From Rhizobium sp. BK251 (GTDB lineage: Bacteria; Pseudomonadota; Alphaproteobacteria; Rhizobiales; Rhizobiaceae): a DNA stretch of 64,000 nt. Both the position numbers and the translations under genes were made by a program. The notes under the pieces are model-generated. The model ran no database searches. It was not told where the DNA came from and saw only the letters and a list, made by a program, of their open reading frames with translations. The stretch spans positions 248,001 to 312,000 of the forward strand of contig NZ_SLUQ01000008.1 of assembly GCF_004345245.1 (NCBI RefSeq). Direction: 5' to 3'. Below, piece after piece: positions 41,360-49,062 of this stretch (positions within the stretch are counted from its first letter, which is position 1; each line of letters begins with the position of its first letter).

Positions 41360-41785
41360 ATGAGCTTCGGCTACGATATCGGGCCGCTCAGGGCAAGCCA
41401 GGTCGATCGTGCCTATGCCGTCATGCAGGCGGTGATGCCGGGTCTGGCGATCGAGCGGTGGCGTGGGGCGGTCGGCACGATCTTCGAGCGCAATCGCTTC
41501 ACCGTGGCGACGGATCGGCAGGGCTATGTCCGGGGGATGTTGCTTGCCCGCCTCTGTGATCATCCGTTTGCCGGGAGGCTGTTCGACGTCCCGATCTTCA
41601 TCGTCGTCAGCCCGCTCCATGAGGATGGTATCGCGCGCGAGCTTTTTGGGCTCGTCAAGCAGCGCGCACTGGATGCGCGGTGCGTTTACATGCGCTTCTG
41701 GACGCTCGGTACCGACGATTGGGACAAGATTGCCGACGAGGCATTCCGCGATCGATGGGATCACGGTCTGGTCTATCGGTTGTAG
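41360..41785 (+). CDS. Small GNAT-like protein
   Basis: 141 residues from the ATG at 41360 (GGAGG lies upstream). The pattern of DIGPLRASQVDRAYAVMQAV, then a central strand-rich part (FDVPIFIVVSPLHEDGIARE) and a C-terminal LGTDDWDKIADEAFRDRW suggests an N-acetyltransferase-like fold, but the acetyl-CoA motif Q/RxxGxG/A is not evident. It sits between the stress gene and the FxkR-like regulator, converging with the latter. Function unknown. Confidence 0.6.
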   Translation: MSFGYDIGPLRASQVDRAYAVMQAVMPGLAIERWRGAVGTIFERNRFTVATDRQGYVRGMLLARLCDHPFAGRLFDVPIFIVVSPLHEDGIARELFGLVKQRALDARCVYMRFWTLGTDDWDKIADEAFRDRWDHGLVYRL

Positions 41786-41795
41786 GCAGGCCTAC

Positions 41796-42527
41796 TCAAT
41801 CCAGCTTGGCGGTGAAGACGTAGCCGACGCCGCGGACGGCCTTGATGAACTGTGGCCGCTTCGGATCGGTTTCGATCTTGCGGCGCAGGCGGACGATCTG
41901 GGCATCGATCGTGCGGTCGAATGCCTCGAGGCTGCGGCCGCGCGTCAGGTCCATCAGTACTTCGCGAGTGAGCACGCGGCCCGCATGACGCACGAAGGCC
42001 GTCAACATCTCGAACTCGCCGGTCGTCAGCTCGACTTCCCTGCCTTCGGGATCGAGCAATTGCCGGCGGCTGAGGTTCAGCTTCCAATCCTCGAAGCCGA
42101 CGACCTCCTCGACGGGCGGCTCGGCAGGACGCGCCTGTGGCTGGCGGCGACGCAGGATCGATTTCAGGCGGGCGTGAACCTCACGCAGATGGAAGGGCTT
42201 GGCGATATAGTCGTCAGCACCGATTTCAAGGCCGACGATGCGGTCGACCACATCGTCGCGCCCTGTCAGCATCATGATCGGGACGTCGGACTGGGCGCGG
42301 ATTTCCCGGGCGAGATCGAGACCGTCGGCGCCACCGGGAAGGACGAGATCGAGCAGGATCACGTCGAAATTCCGCTGCCGCAGGCGGCTGCGCATCTCCG
42401 CGCCATCGGCGGCGCAGACGACTCCATAGCCCTCGTCCTCGAAGTACCGCGTCAACATCTGGCGAATACGCGGATCGTCGTCGACGACGAGAAGCTGCGC
42501 GTCATGATGTTGGTTGGCGGCCATCAT
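41796..42527 (-). CDS. fxkR: OmpR-type response regulator, FxkR-like
   Basis: 243 residues from the ATG at 42527. Receiver domain: LLVVDDDPRIRQMLTRYFED, phosphorylation Asp in VILLDLVLPGGADG, Thr in IMMLTGRDD and Lys in DYIAKPFHLRE. Winged-helix DNA-binding domain: LTTGEFEMLTAFVRHAGRVL, SLEAFDRTIDAQIVRLRRKI, KAVRGVGYVF. It is divergent from a fixK-like gene that is followed by a hybrid FixL-like kinase. That arrangement matches the hFixL-FxkR-FixKf system described in Rhizobium etli, in which FxkR replaces FixJ. The gene symbol is inferred from synteny and domain type; other OmpR family roles are possible. Confidence 0.75.
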   Translation of the reverse strand: MMAANQHHDAQLLVVDDDPRIRQMLTRYFEDEGYGVVCAADGAEMRSRLRQRNFDVILLDLVLPGGADGLDLAREIRAQSDVPIMMLTGRDDVVDRIVGLEIGADDYIAKPFHLREVHARLKSILRRRQPQARPAEPPVEEVVGFEDWKLNLSRRQLLDPEGREVELTTGEFEMLTAFVRHAGRVLTREVLMDLTRGRSLEAFDRTIDAQIVRLRRKIETDPKRPQFIKAVRGVGYVFTAKLD

Positions 42528-42557
42528 CCATCCGGTAAGTGTCTCAAGGCGCTGCGT

Positions 42558-42573
42558 GTTACTGACTGTTACA
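42558..42573 (+). promoter_or_regulatory. Direct repeat upstream of fixK (K-box-like)
   Basis: GTTACT-GACT-GTTACA, two hexamers one base different with 4-bp spacing (10-bp period), as expected for an OmpR-type dimer. It lies 87 bp upstream of the fixK start and 31 bp upstream of fxkR. It agrees with the FxkR K-box (GTTACA-N4-GTTACA) as I remember it. Confidence 0.65.
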
Positions 42574-42659
42574 AGACTGCACCGTCTTTCACAAGCGCGG
42601 CATCTGCCTGTCACCTGCACCGGGTCAATTGGGCGCATCGACAGCACGGAGGGACCAGA

Positions 42660-43409
42660 ATGTTGCGGGCAGACAATCCTCAATACCTAAGGGAGATCAC
42701 AAGTTCACCGCACCTCGGCTCCGGCCCGGACTGCCTGCACGCGCTCTTCGGGAGGCAGCCGATCGAGCATCTGAGTGCCGGGCAGTCGCTGTTCTTCGAG
42801 GGTGATGCGGCGAGGCACCTTTTCGAGGTGCTCGAAGGGGGCTTGCGCATCTTCAAGATCCTTTCGGACGGCAGGCGCGTCATCACCGGCTTCCTGCAGG
42901 CGGGCGATATCGTGGGCGTGTCGCTGAGGAACCATTATCTCTACAGCGCGGAAGCGATTGTCGATACGAAGGTGCGGCGCATCCTGCGCAAGGCCTTCGA
43001 GGCGGAGGTCAGCAGCTCGCCGGAGTTGCGGCCGGAGGTCTTCGCGCGGCTCTGCGACGAGATGGCGGCGGCGCAGGACCAGATGGTGCTGCTCTCGCGC
43101 AAGAGTGCTGAGGAGCGGGTCTGCACGTTTCTGTTGAAGCAGCTTCACCGGAACCCCGGCCATCGCCAGGCCAATCCGATCGTCGAACTGCCTATGACGC
43201 GGCTCGATATTGCCGATTATCTCGGTCTCACCATCGAGACGGTGTCGCGCACGATGACGAAGCTCGCCAACAAGGGCATACTCGCCTCGGCCGGCCGCCA
43301 TTCCGTGCGAATCACGAGATACTGCGCGCTTGTCCAGCTTTCCGGCGACGACGAATATGATGGCGACGAAGGCGGCCTGATCGCATACGGTGGCGGCCAG
43401 CGTCACTGA
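42660..43409 (+). CDS. fixK: Crp/Fnr-family regulator, FixK-like
   Basis: 249 residues from the ATG at 42660, which has GGAGGG 8 bp upstream. A cyclic-nucleotide-like beta-barrel (LSAGQSLFFEGDAARHLFEV, DGRRVITGFLQAGDIVGVSL) is followed by the dimer helix and the Crp helix-turn-helix (MTRLDIADYLGLTIETVSRT, then KLANKGIL). The N-terminal cysteine cluster that holds the Fe-S centre in FNR is absent, as in FixK proteins, so oxygen is sensed elsewhere, here by the kinase gene just downstream (20-bp gap). The E-x-x-S/T-R recognition pattern (ETVSR) predicts binding to TTGAT-N4-ATCAA, which occurs upstream of the nearby usp gene. Confidence 0.85.
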   Translation: MLRADNPQYLREITSSPHLGSGPDCLHALFGRQPIEHLSAGQSLFFEGDAARHLFEVLEGGLRIFKILSDGRRVITGFLQAGDIVGVSLRNHYLYSAEAIVDTKVRRILRKAFEAEVSSSPELRPEVFARLCDEMAAAQDQMVLLSRKSAEERVCTFLLKQLHRNPGHRQANPIVELPMTRLDIADYLGLTIETVSRTMTKLANKGILASAGRHSVRITRYCALVQLSGDDEYDGDEGGLIAYGGGQRH

Positions 43410-43429
43410 ATCTGTTATTTGAAAGTGCC

Positions 43430-45352
43430 ATGAACGGCGAACCGACCAGACTGACCACCGAGACCGAACTCGACGAAATCGCAAGACTGCTCGACGGCGC
43501 CAACCTCATGATCCACGGCTTCGACGGCGTGATCAGCCGTTGGACGGCAGGCTGCGAGAGGCTCTACGGTTGGTCGCGGGAGGAAGCCCTCGGGCGCGTC
43601 GTTCACGAACTTCTCGCAACGGAGTTTCCGAAACCTCTGGAGGCGATCCGCGACAAGGTTCGAAGAGAGGGGGCCTGGGAGGGCGAGGTGGTGCACCGCC
43701 GCAAGGATGGGCGCACGCTCTTTGTCGCCACGCGCTGGACGTTGATCAACCCATCCTTCGACACCAGGCAGGTCATCATCCAGACCAACAACGATGTGAC
43801 GGAGATGAAGAGAGTTCAGGACGATCTGGCAGAGAGGGAGGCGCATCTGCGCTCGATCCTCGATACCGTGCCTGAATCGATGATCGTCATCGACGACGCC
43901 GGCACGATCTCCTCCTTCAGCGCGGCGGCCGAGCGGCTGTTTGGCTATTCGGCTGGCGAGGTCTGCGGCAAGAACGTCAAGGTGCTGATGCCGCAGCCGG
44001 ACCATGATGCGCATGACGGATATCTGTCGCGCTACATGCAGACCGGCGAGCGACGCATCATCGGCTATGGACGCGTCGTCAGTGGCCGGCGCAGGGACGG
44101 TTCCATCTTCCCGATGGAGCTCGCGGTCGGCGAGGCGATCGCAAATGGGAAGCGCATCTTCACCGGCTTCATCCGCGATCTCACCAGCCGCCACAAGATC
44201 GAGGAAGAGCTGCGCCAGTCGCAGAAGATGGAGGCAATCGGCCAGCTTACCGGCGGGCTCGCTCATGATTTCAACAACCTTCTAACCGTCATCAGCGGCA
44301 ATCTCGAAATGATCGAGGACAGGCTCAAGGACGAGAAGCTGCGTCCGCTCCTGCGTGAGGCCCAGGAAGCCGCCGAGGACGGCGCCAAGCTCACCGGCCA
44401 GCTGCTTGCCTTCGGCCGCCGCCAGCCGCTCAATCCGACGATCGTCGATGTCGGCCAGCTTGTATCGAGCTTCTCGGACCTCCTGCGCCGAACGCTCGGC
44501 GAGGCAACCGAATTCTGCACGATCGTGACCGGGGCCGCCAACGAGGCGCTGGTCGACGGATCGCAGCTTCAGAACGCGCTCCTGAACCTTGTTCTCAACG
44601 CCAGGGACGTGATGCCGCGTGGCGGTAGGCTCTCGATCGAGATTTCGCGCGTGAAGCTCGATCTCGATTACGCCCAGATGTACCCGCAGGTGCGCACCGG
44701 CGACTATGTGCTGGTTTCGGTGACCGATACCGGCCCCGGCATGACGACCGAGGTGAAGGAGCGCGCCTTCGAGCCCTTCTTCACGACGAAGGGCGTCGGA
44801 TCCGGCACGGGCCTGGGTCTCAGCATGGTCTATGGCTTCGCCAAGCAGTCAGGCGGCCACATCCAGCTTTACAGCGAGATCGGGCAGGGCACGAGCGTGC
44901 GCATCTTCCTGCCTGCAGCGCACAGGGCGGCGAGCGAGGCGCACGACGGGAGGGACGCCAGCGAACTGGAGCAGCCCAGTATTCCCCGCGGCTCCGAGAA
45001 GATCCTCGTCGTCGAGGACGACCCGCGCGTGCGCCGTGTCGCCGTCTCCAGGCTCTCCGAGGCAGGCTACCAGATTGTCGAAGCGGCCGACGGCAACGCC
45101 GCGCTGGCGCTGCTCGAGGAAAATCCGGATGTCGCGCTGCTCTTTACGGACATCGTCATGCCCGGAGGCATGACCGGCGACGAGCTTGCCCATACGGTCC
45201 GAAGCCTGAAGCCCGAGATCAAGGTCCTCTTCACGTCCGGCTATGCGGAACCGACGATCGCCGGCCGAGAGCTTGCCCAATCTGGCAGCTGGTTGAAGAA
45301 GCCCTATACCGCACGGGAACTGGCTATACGCCTTCGCGAGCTTCTCGACTAG
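43430..45352 (+). CDS. Soluble hybrid histidine kinase with FixL-type haem PAS domain
   Basis: 640 residues: PAS-A (about 15-120), PAS-B (about 130-255), HisKA with the phospho-His in GGLAHDFNNLLTVISGN, HATPase (LNLVLNARDVM, DTGPGM, GSGTGLGLSMVYGF) and a C-terminal receiver (ILVVEDDPRVRRVA, Asp in LLFTDIVMPGG). No transmembrane segment is present. In PAS-B, HDGYLSRY and IIGYGRVVSGRRRDG place His, Arg (+6) and Arg (+20) exactly as His200, Arg206 and Arg220 in Bradyrhizobium FixL, the haem ligand and the two pocket arginines. Oxygen sensing is therefore likely. It follows fixK and probably signals to the OmpR-type regulator across the divergent region. Confidence 0.88.
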   Translation: MNGEPTRLTTETELDEIARLLDGANLMIHGFDGVISRWTAGCERLYGWSREEALGRVVHELLATEFPKPLEAIRDKVRREGAWEGEVVHRRKDGRTLFVATRWTLINPSFDTRQVIIQTNNDVTEMKRVQDDLAEREAHLRSILDTVPESMIVIDDAGTISSFSAAAERLFGYSAGEVCGKNVKVLMPQPDHDAHDGYLSRYMQTGERRIIGYGRVVSGRRRDGSIFPMELAVGEAIANGKRIFTGFIRDLTSRHKIEEELRQSQKMEAIGQLTGGLAHDFNNLLTVISGNLEMIEDRLKDEKLRPLLREAQEAAEDGAKLTGQLLAFGRRQPLNPTIVDVGQLVSSFSDLLRRTLGEATEFCTIVTGAANEALVDGSQLQNALLNLVLNARDVMPRGGRLSIEISRVKLDLDYAQMYPQVRTGDYVLVSVTDTGPGMTTEVKERAFEPFFTTKGVGSGTGLGLSMVYGFAKQSGGHIQLYSEIGQGTSVRIFLPAAHRAASEAHDGRDASELEQPSIPRGSEKILVVEDDPRVRRVAVSRLSEAGYQIVEAADGNAALALLEENPDVALLFTDIVMPGGMTGDELAHTVRSLKPEIKVLFTSGYAEPTIAGRELAQSGSWLKKPYTARELAIRLRELLD

Positions 45353-45471
45353 GCACGATTGTCGCTGGCAATTGACGCCGGCGCTCGTGACCTATGTGAA
45401 GGAAGACGACCTTCATCATTGTCAGGAGGTCGGCATCTGCAACGCCTTCGTAGTTGACGGGAGGCTCCACC

Positions 45472-46500
45472 TTGAGAAAACGGCAGCTTGGTATCGTGGT
45501 TTCGGCTGCATTCTTTCTCTGCGCCGCAGGCTTGGCCTTCGCGGAGGATGGCGCGGCAACGTTTTCCTCCAGCTTTGAAGCCCTGTGGGGCAGGATAACC
45601 GGCCAGCGCACGCCACCAAACGTAACAATGTCGAACGGCCGCATCGAGGCGCAGCAGATGTTGATCTCCGCGAAGTTCGCCGGCCGCCTGGCCGAGTTCT
45701 TCTTCGAAGAGGGCCGGATCGTCGAGGCCGGCGCGCCGATCGCCCGCATCGACACCGCCGAGCTTGACGAGCAGCTTGTCGGCGCCTCCGCGCAGGTCCG
45801 GCGCAGCCAGGCGGGCCAGATCGGAGCGCAGGCGGCGCTCGCGCGGCGCGACGGCGAACTGGCACTCGCCCGGCTGGATTTCGATCGCGTCCGGTTGACG
45901 ACCGAGAAAGGTACCGGAACCGCGCAGCAACTCGAACTGTGCCGCGTGCAGGTCGAGGTCGCCGCCACAGCCCGGAGAGCGGCGCTCGCAAGCCGGGACG
46001 CGGCGCAGGCCGCGACCGACGCGGCGCGGGCAGAAGTGGCGCGCGTCCAGTCGCTGCTCGACGATGCCGTGCTGAGGGCGCCACGGCGTGGCCGTGTCGA
46101 GTACAGCCTGGCCCAGCCGGGCCAGTTTTTGGCGGTGGGGGCGCCGGTTGCTACGCTTCTCGACCTTTCCGACGTCTCGATGACGATCTTCCTGCCGGCA
46201 CGGGCGGCCGAACAGCTCTCGATCGGTGACGAGGCCCGCATCATCCTGGACCCGCTGCCGCAATATGTCGTGCCGGCAACGGTCTCTTTCGTATCCGGCG
46301 AGGCACAATTCACACCGAAGGCCGTCGAGACGCAGGTCGAGCGCGACAGCCTCGTCTTCGAGGTCAGGCTCAAGATCGCCTCCGATCTGCTCAAAAGCTA
46401 CGAGACGTGGATCAAGGTCGGCGTGAAGGGTCTTGGCTATGTCCGCACCGACCCCTCGATCGATTGGCCGATCGGCCTGCGTGCGAAGCTGCCGCCATGA
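45472..46500 (+). CDS. HlyD-family periplasmic adaptor (orphan)
   Basis: 342 residues from a TTG at 45472, preferred because GGGAGG precedes it and the signal peptide (RKRQLGIVVSAAFFLCAAG, then LAFA) follows directly. The lipoyl/barrel halves are ISAKFAGRLAEFFFEEGRIV and APRRGRVEYSLAQPGQFLAV; a long Ala/Arg-rich coiled coil separates them, and a C-terminal beta-barrel follows (LSIGDEARIILDPLPQYVVP). Relatives (YbhG/YhiI type) are followed by ABC transporter genes; here the next gene, 180 bp away, is DUF3597, so the transporter partner is missing or elsewhere. Confidence 0.83.
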   Translation: MRKRQLGIVVSAAFFLCAAGLAFAEDGAATFSSSFEALWGRITGQRTPPNVTMSNGRIEAQQMLISAKFAGRLAEFFFEEGRIVEAGAPIARIDTAELDEQLVGASAQVRRSQAGQIGAQAALARRDGELALARLDFDRVRLTTEKGTGTAQQLELCRVQVEVAATARRAALASRDAAQAATDAARAEVARVQSLLDDAVLRAPRRGRVEYSLAQPGQFLAVGAPVATLLDLSDVSMTIFLPARAAEQLSIGDEARIILDPLPQYVVPATVSFVSGEAQFTPKAVETQVERDSLVFEVRLKIASDLLKSYETWIKVGVKGLGYVRTDPSIDWPIGLRAKLPP

Positions 46501-46678
46501 GCAATGCCACCGTCCGGCCGGGCTGACCGCTCGGCCTCTGCACCTGACCGAGACCGCGGCGTGTCGGCGCTTCAATCCCGCGTGGCACCGAAAATAAGAG
46601 CCGCCAGACTGGATACGCCCAGCCACAACTCCATGTTTCGGTATGTAGGCAATTCCGAAACGATGAGGAGGTTGAGGA

Positions 46679-47131
46679 ATGGGCATTTTCGACAAGATAA
46701 AGCACGCGATCTTTGGAGAAGCCGTGGCGGCGCAACCAGCGGTGCAAGCTGCCCAAGCGTCGACGCCTGCCACTCCGGCTCCGAAGGTTGCAGCGGCAAG
46801 CGCCGCTCCTGCCGCCCCGCCAGCATCCGCATCGGCTCCGGCGCCAGCGCCAGCCCAGAGTGCTCCAGCGGTCGCGATCGATGTGGAACCCATTCTTGAC
46901 GCGGCGGTCAAGAAAAGCGGCCAGAAGCTCGACTGGCGCCATTCCGTTGTCGACCTCATGAAGGCCGTGGGCATGGATGCGAGCCTCGCCGAGCGAAAGG
47001 AACTTGCAGCGGAACTCCACTATGCCGGCGACACGCACGATACGGCAAAAATGAACATGTGGCTGCACAAGGCGCTGATGAAGAAGCTTTCCGAGAACGG
47101 CGGCAAGGTGCCGGCGGACCTTCTCGACTGA
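46679..47131 (+). CDS. DUF3597-domain protein
   Basis: 150 residues. A short N-terminal MGIFDKIKHAIFG is followed by an Ala/Pro-rich linker of about 55 residues and a C-terminal conserved helical domain (VAIDVEPILDAAVKKSGQKL, DWRHSVVDLMKAVGMDASLA, ERKELAAELHYAGDTHDTAK) that is DUF3597. Function is unknown; the family recalls LysM-adjacent, YidB-like small proteins. GAGG lies about 9 bp before the ATG. Confidence 0.8.
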   Translation: MGIFDKIKHAIFGEAVAAQPAVQAAQASTPATPAPKVAAASAAPAAPPASASAPAPAPAQSAPAVAIDVEPILDAAVKKSGQKLDWRHSVVDLMKAVGMDASLAERKELAAELHYAGDTHDTAKMNMWLHKALMKKLSENGGKVPADLLD

Positions 47132-47173
47132 GCTCCGCGCGAGCGAGTGTCTGCAGGCGGCAGGCCAAAAGCG

Positions 47174-47205
47174 AAAGGGCCTAGCGGTTTCCCGCTAGGC
47201 CCTTT
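47174..47205. terminator. Hairpin between DUF3597 gene and tRNA-Val
   Basis: Perfect 14-bp arms (AAAGGGCCTAGCGG with CCGCTAGGCCCTTT) and a 4-base loop. It lies 43 bp after the DUF3597 stop and 8 bp beyond the 3' end of the convergent tRNA gene, so it can end transcripts from both sides. Confidence 0.75.
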
Positions 47206-47212
47206 GAAAGGA

Positions 47213-47287
<75 letters not shown>

Positions 47288-47369
47288 ATCCGTTGGCGGC
47301 GCATAGACCACAAAACCCGAGGTGCCGTCAATAGACTTTTTTCGGTTTTGTGACCCTGCGCCGGACCCC

Positions 47370-47732
47370 TTATGCGGCAAGGAGTTTGTTCACTTCATCG
47401 ACCAGTTCGCGAAGATGAAAGGGCTTGGAAAGGACCTTTGCATCCTTCGGAGCCTTCGAATCAGGATTGAGGGCAACAGCTGCGAAACCGGTGATGAACA
47501 TCACCTTCAGGTCCGGGTCGAGCTCGGTCGCGCGGCGCGCAAGTTCGATGCCATCCATCTCGGGCATGACGATATCCGTCAAGAGCAGGGAGAAAGGCTC
47601 TTCGCGCAGCCGATCATAGGCACTGGCTCCATTGTCAAAGGACGAAACCTTGTAGCCGGCCTTTTCGAGTGCTTTCACCAGAAACCGGCGCATATCGTTG
47701 TCGTCTTCGGCAAGAAGTATTTTCTGAGTCAT
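47370..47732 (-). CDS. cpdR: Single-domain response regulator CpdR
   Basis: 120-residue receiver domain without output domain: LLAEDDNDMRRFLVKALEKA, phosphorylation Asp in LLLTDIVMPEMDGIELARRA, Thr in MFITGFAA and Lys in LSKPFHLRELVDE. The C-terminal ALNPDSKAPKDAKVLSKPFH stretch is typical of CpdR. In alphaproteobacteria unphosphorylated CpdR recruits the ClpXP protease and so times destruction of cell-cycle proteins; in Sinorhizobium it affects cell shape and symbiosis. Lies 80 bp downstream of tRNA-Val on the same strand and is divergent from the amidohydrolase gene. Confidence 0.93.
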   Translation of the reverse strand: MTQKILLAEDDNDMRRFLVKALEKAGYKVSSFDNGASAYDRLREEPFSLLLTDIVMPEMDGIELARRATELDPDLKVMFITGFAAVALNPDSKAPKDAKVLSKPFHLRELVDEVNKLLAA

Positions 47733-47921
47733 TATTGAACCGCTATTCGATGATTTCCGTCGGAGCCACGAGCTCGTCTACAGTGGGCTTCTCTTGGTAA
47801 ATATCCGGTGAATTCCGCTGAGAAAGGGCCGTCGATTCCCTCTATAGATAGTATGGACTTGCGCGCAGGCAACTGGCAACATGAATGCCACGACAAGTTC
47901 ATGACATGGTAAAGGGGTCGG

Positions 47922-48806
47922 ATGTTTCCCGAAATCCGCGAGTTCGAGCTCTTCGAGGTTCGTGAGCCAACTACTCAGTCCATACCCTTTGTTTACAATT
48001 CTCCCCATAGCGGGCGGATCTATCCGCCGGAATTCGTCGCGCAGTCGCGCCTCCAGGGCATGGCGCTGCGGCGCTCGGAGGATCACTATGTAGACGAGCT
48101 CTTTTCGGCGGCAAGCGAACTCGGCGCTCCGCTCCTGCTCGCCAATTTTCCGCGTGCCTTTCTCGATGTTAACCGCGAGCCCTACGAGCTCGACCCGCGG
48201 ATGTTCGAGGGCTCGCTGCCGCCCTTTGCCAACATCAATTCCCTGCGCGTGGCCGGCGGTCTCGGGACGATCCCGCGCATTGTCGCCGAGAACATGGAGA
48301 TATATGCGCGGCGGTTTCCCGTCGAACAAGCGCTCGAGCGCATCGAGATGATCTACAAGCCCTACCACGCGGCACTGCGGCGGCTGATTGCCCGCACGCA
48401 CGTCCAGTTCGGCTTCGGGATCCTGATCGACTGCCACTCCATGCCGGGCAATATCCGCGTCGCAGGCAGCAACACGAGGCCGGATTTCATCATCGGGGAT
48501 CGCTACGGGACGAGCGCATCGGCGGATCTTTCGCGCGCCGCGATCCATTTTCTCGAGGACCTGGGGTTTTCAGCGATTCGCAACAAGCCCTATGCGGGCG
48601 GCTTCATCACCGAGCACTACGGACGACCGGCCCGCGGGCTCCACGCCCTCCAAATCGAAGTGAACCGATCCATCTATGTGGACGAATTCACGCTGCAGAA
48701 ACGTCCGGACTTCGACGCGGTCGCCGCCGCGATCAGCGATTTCATGCGTTCGATGGCGCAGTATGTCGAGAAGTTTGCAGACGATACAGCGCTCGCCGCC
48801 GAATAG
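47922..48806 (+). CDS. N-formylglutamate amidohydrolase
   Basis: 294 residues of the FGase family: IPFVYNSPHSGRIYPPEF, SEDHYVDELF, ANFPRAFLDVNREPYELDPR, FGILIDCHSMPG and GGFITEHYGRPARGLHALQI-EVNRS carry the His, Asp and Glu residues that bind the metal and substrate. HutG-type members release glutamate and formate in histidine breakdown, but no other hut gene is near, so a more general deformylase role is possible. Its neighbours (cpdR on one side, hisN on the other) agree with S. meliloti order. Confidence 0.88.
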   Translation: MFPEIREFELFEVREPTTQSIPFVYNSPHSGRIYPPEFVAQSRLQGMALRRSEDHYVDELFSAASELGAPLLLANFPRAFLDVNREPYELDPRMFEGSLPPFANINSLRVAGGLGTIPRIVAENMEIYARRFPVEQALERIEMIYKPYHAALRRLIARTHVQFGFGILIDCHSMPGNIRVAGSNTRPDFIIGDRYGTSASADLSRAAIHFLEDLGFSAIRNKPYAGGFITEHYGRPARGLHALQIEVNRSIYVDEFTLQKRPDFDAVAAAISDFMRSMAQYVEKFADDTALAAE

Positions 48807-48836
48807 GCGAGACTGCGATCCGTCGGTCGGATCGGC

Positions 48837-48913
48837 AAAAAAAACCGCTCCGAAGAGCGGTTAAGTCTAGGGAGGAAACACCCAAGGAGGGTATTTACAG
48901 TCAGAAGACTGTA
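48837..48913 (-). ncRNA. mmgR: Small RNA of the alpha-r8 family (MmgR-like)
   Basis: About 77 nt, ending in a canonical terminator (AACCGCTC-TTCG-GAGCGGTT plus eight Ts). A short first hairpin (ACAGTC with GACTGT) is followed by a single-stranded CU-rich part with CCTCC and TTCCTCCC, which can pair with Shine-Dalgarno sequences. A sigma70-type promoter with perfect TTGACA lies just upstream. It lies antisense between the amidohydrolase gene and hisN, where I recall S. meliloti mmgR. MmgR limits polyhydroxybutyrate accumulation in that species. Confidence 0.78.
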
Positions 48914-48918
48914 GGCTC

Positions 48919-48947
48919 AAAATATTATTGCGTTGCACAAATGTCAA
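48919..48947 (-). promoter_or_regulatory. Promoter of the MmgR-like sRNA
   Basis: -35 TTGACA (48942-48947), 17-bp spacer, -10 TATTTT (48919-48924), with transcription expected to start near 48912. An 18-bp block occurs twice in the same orientation (48925-48942 and 48953-48970, 16 of 18 identical, 28 bp apart), one copy in the spacer. Confidence 0.7.
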
Positions 48948-49062
48948 GCAGTTTATTGCGCTGCAAAAATAAAGTGCAAACTCCTCCGCGGCTGCCTCCT
49001 TCGTTTGCAATCGCGGGATAATCGTCTAAGAAAATGCCAATTTTCCAGCCAGCAGGATCGTC

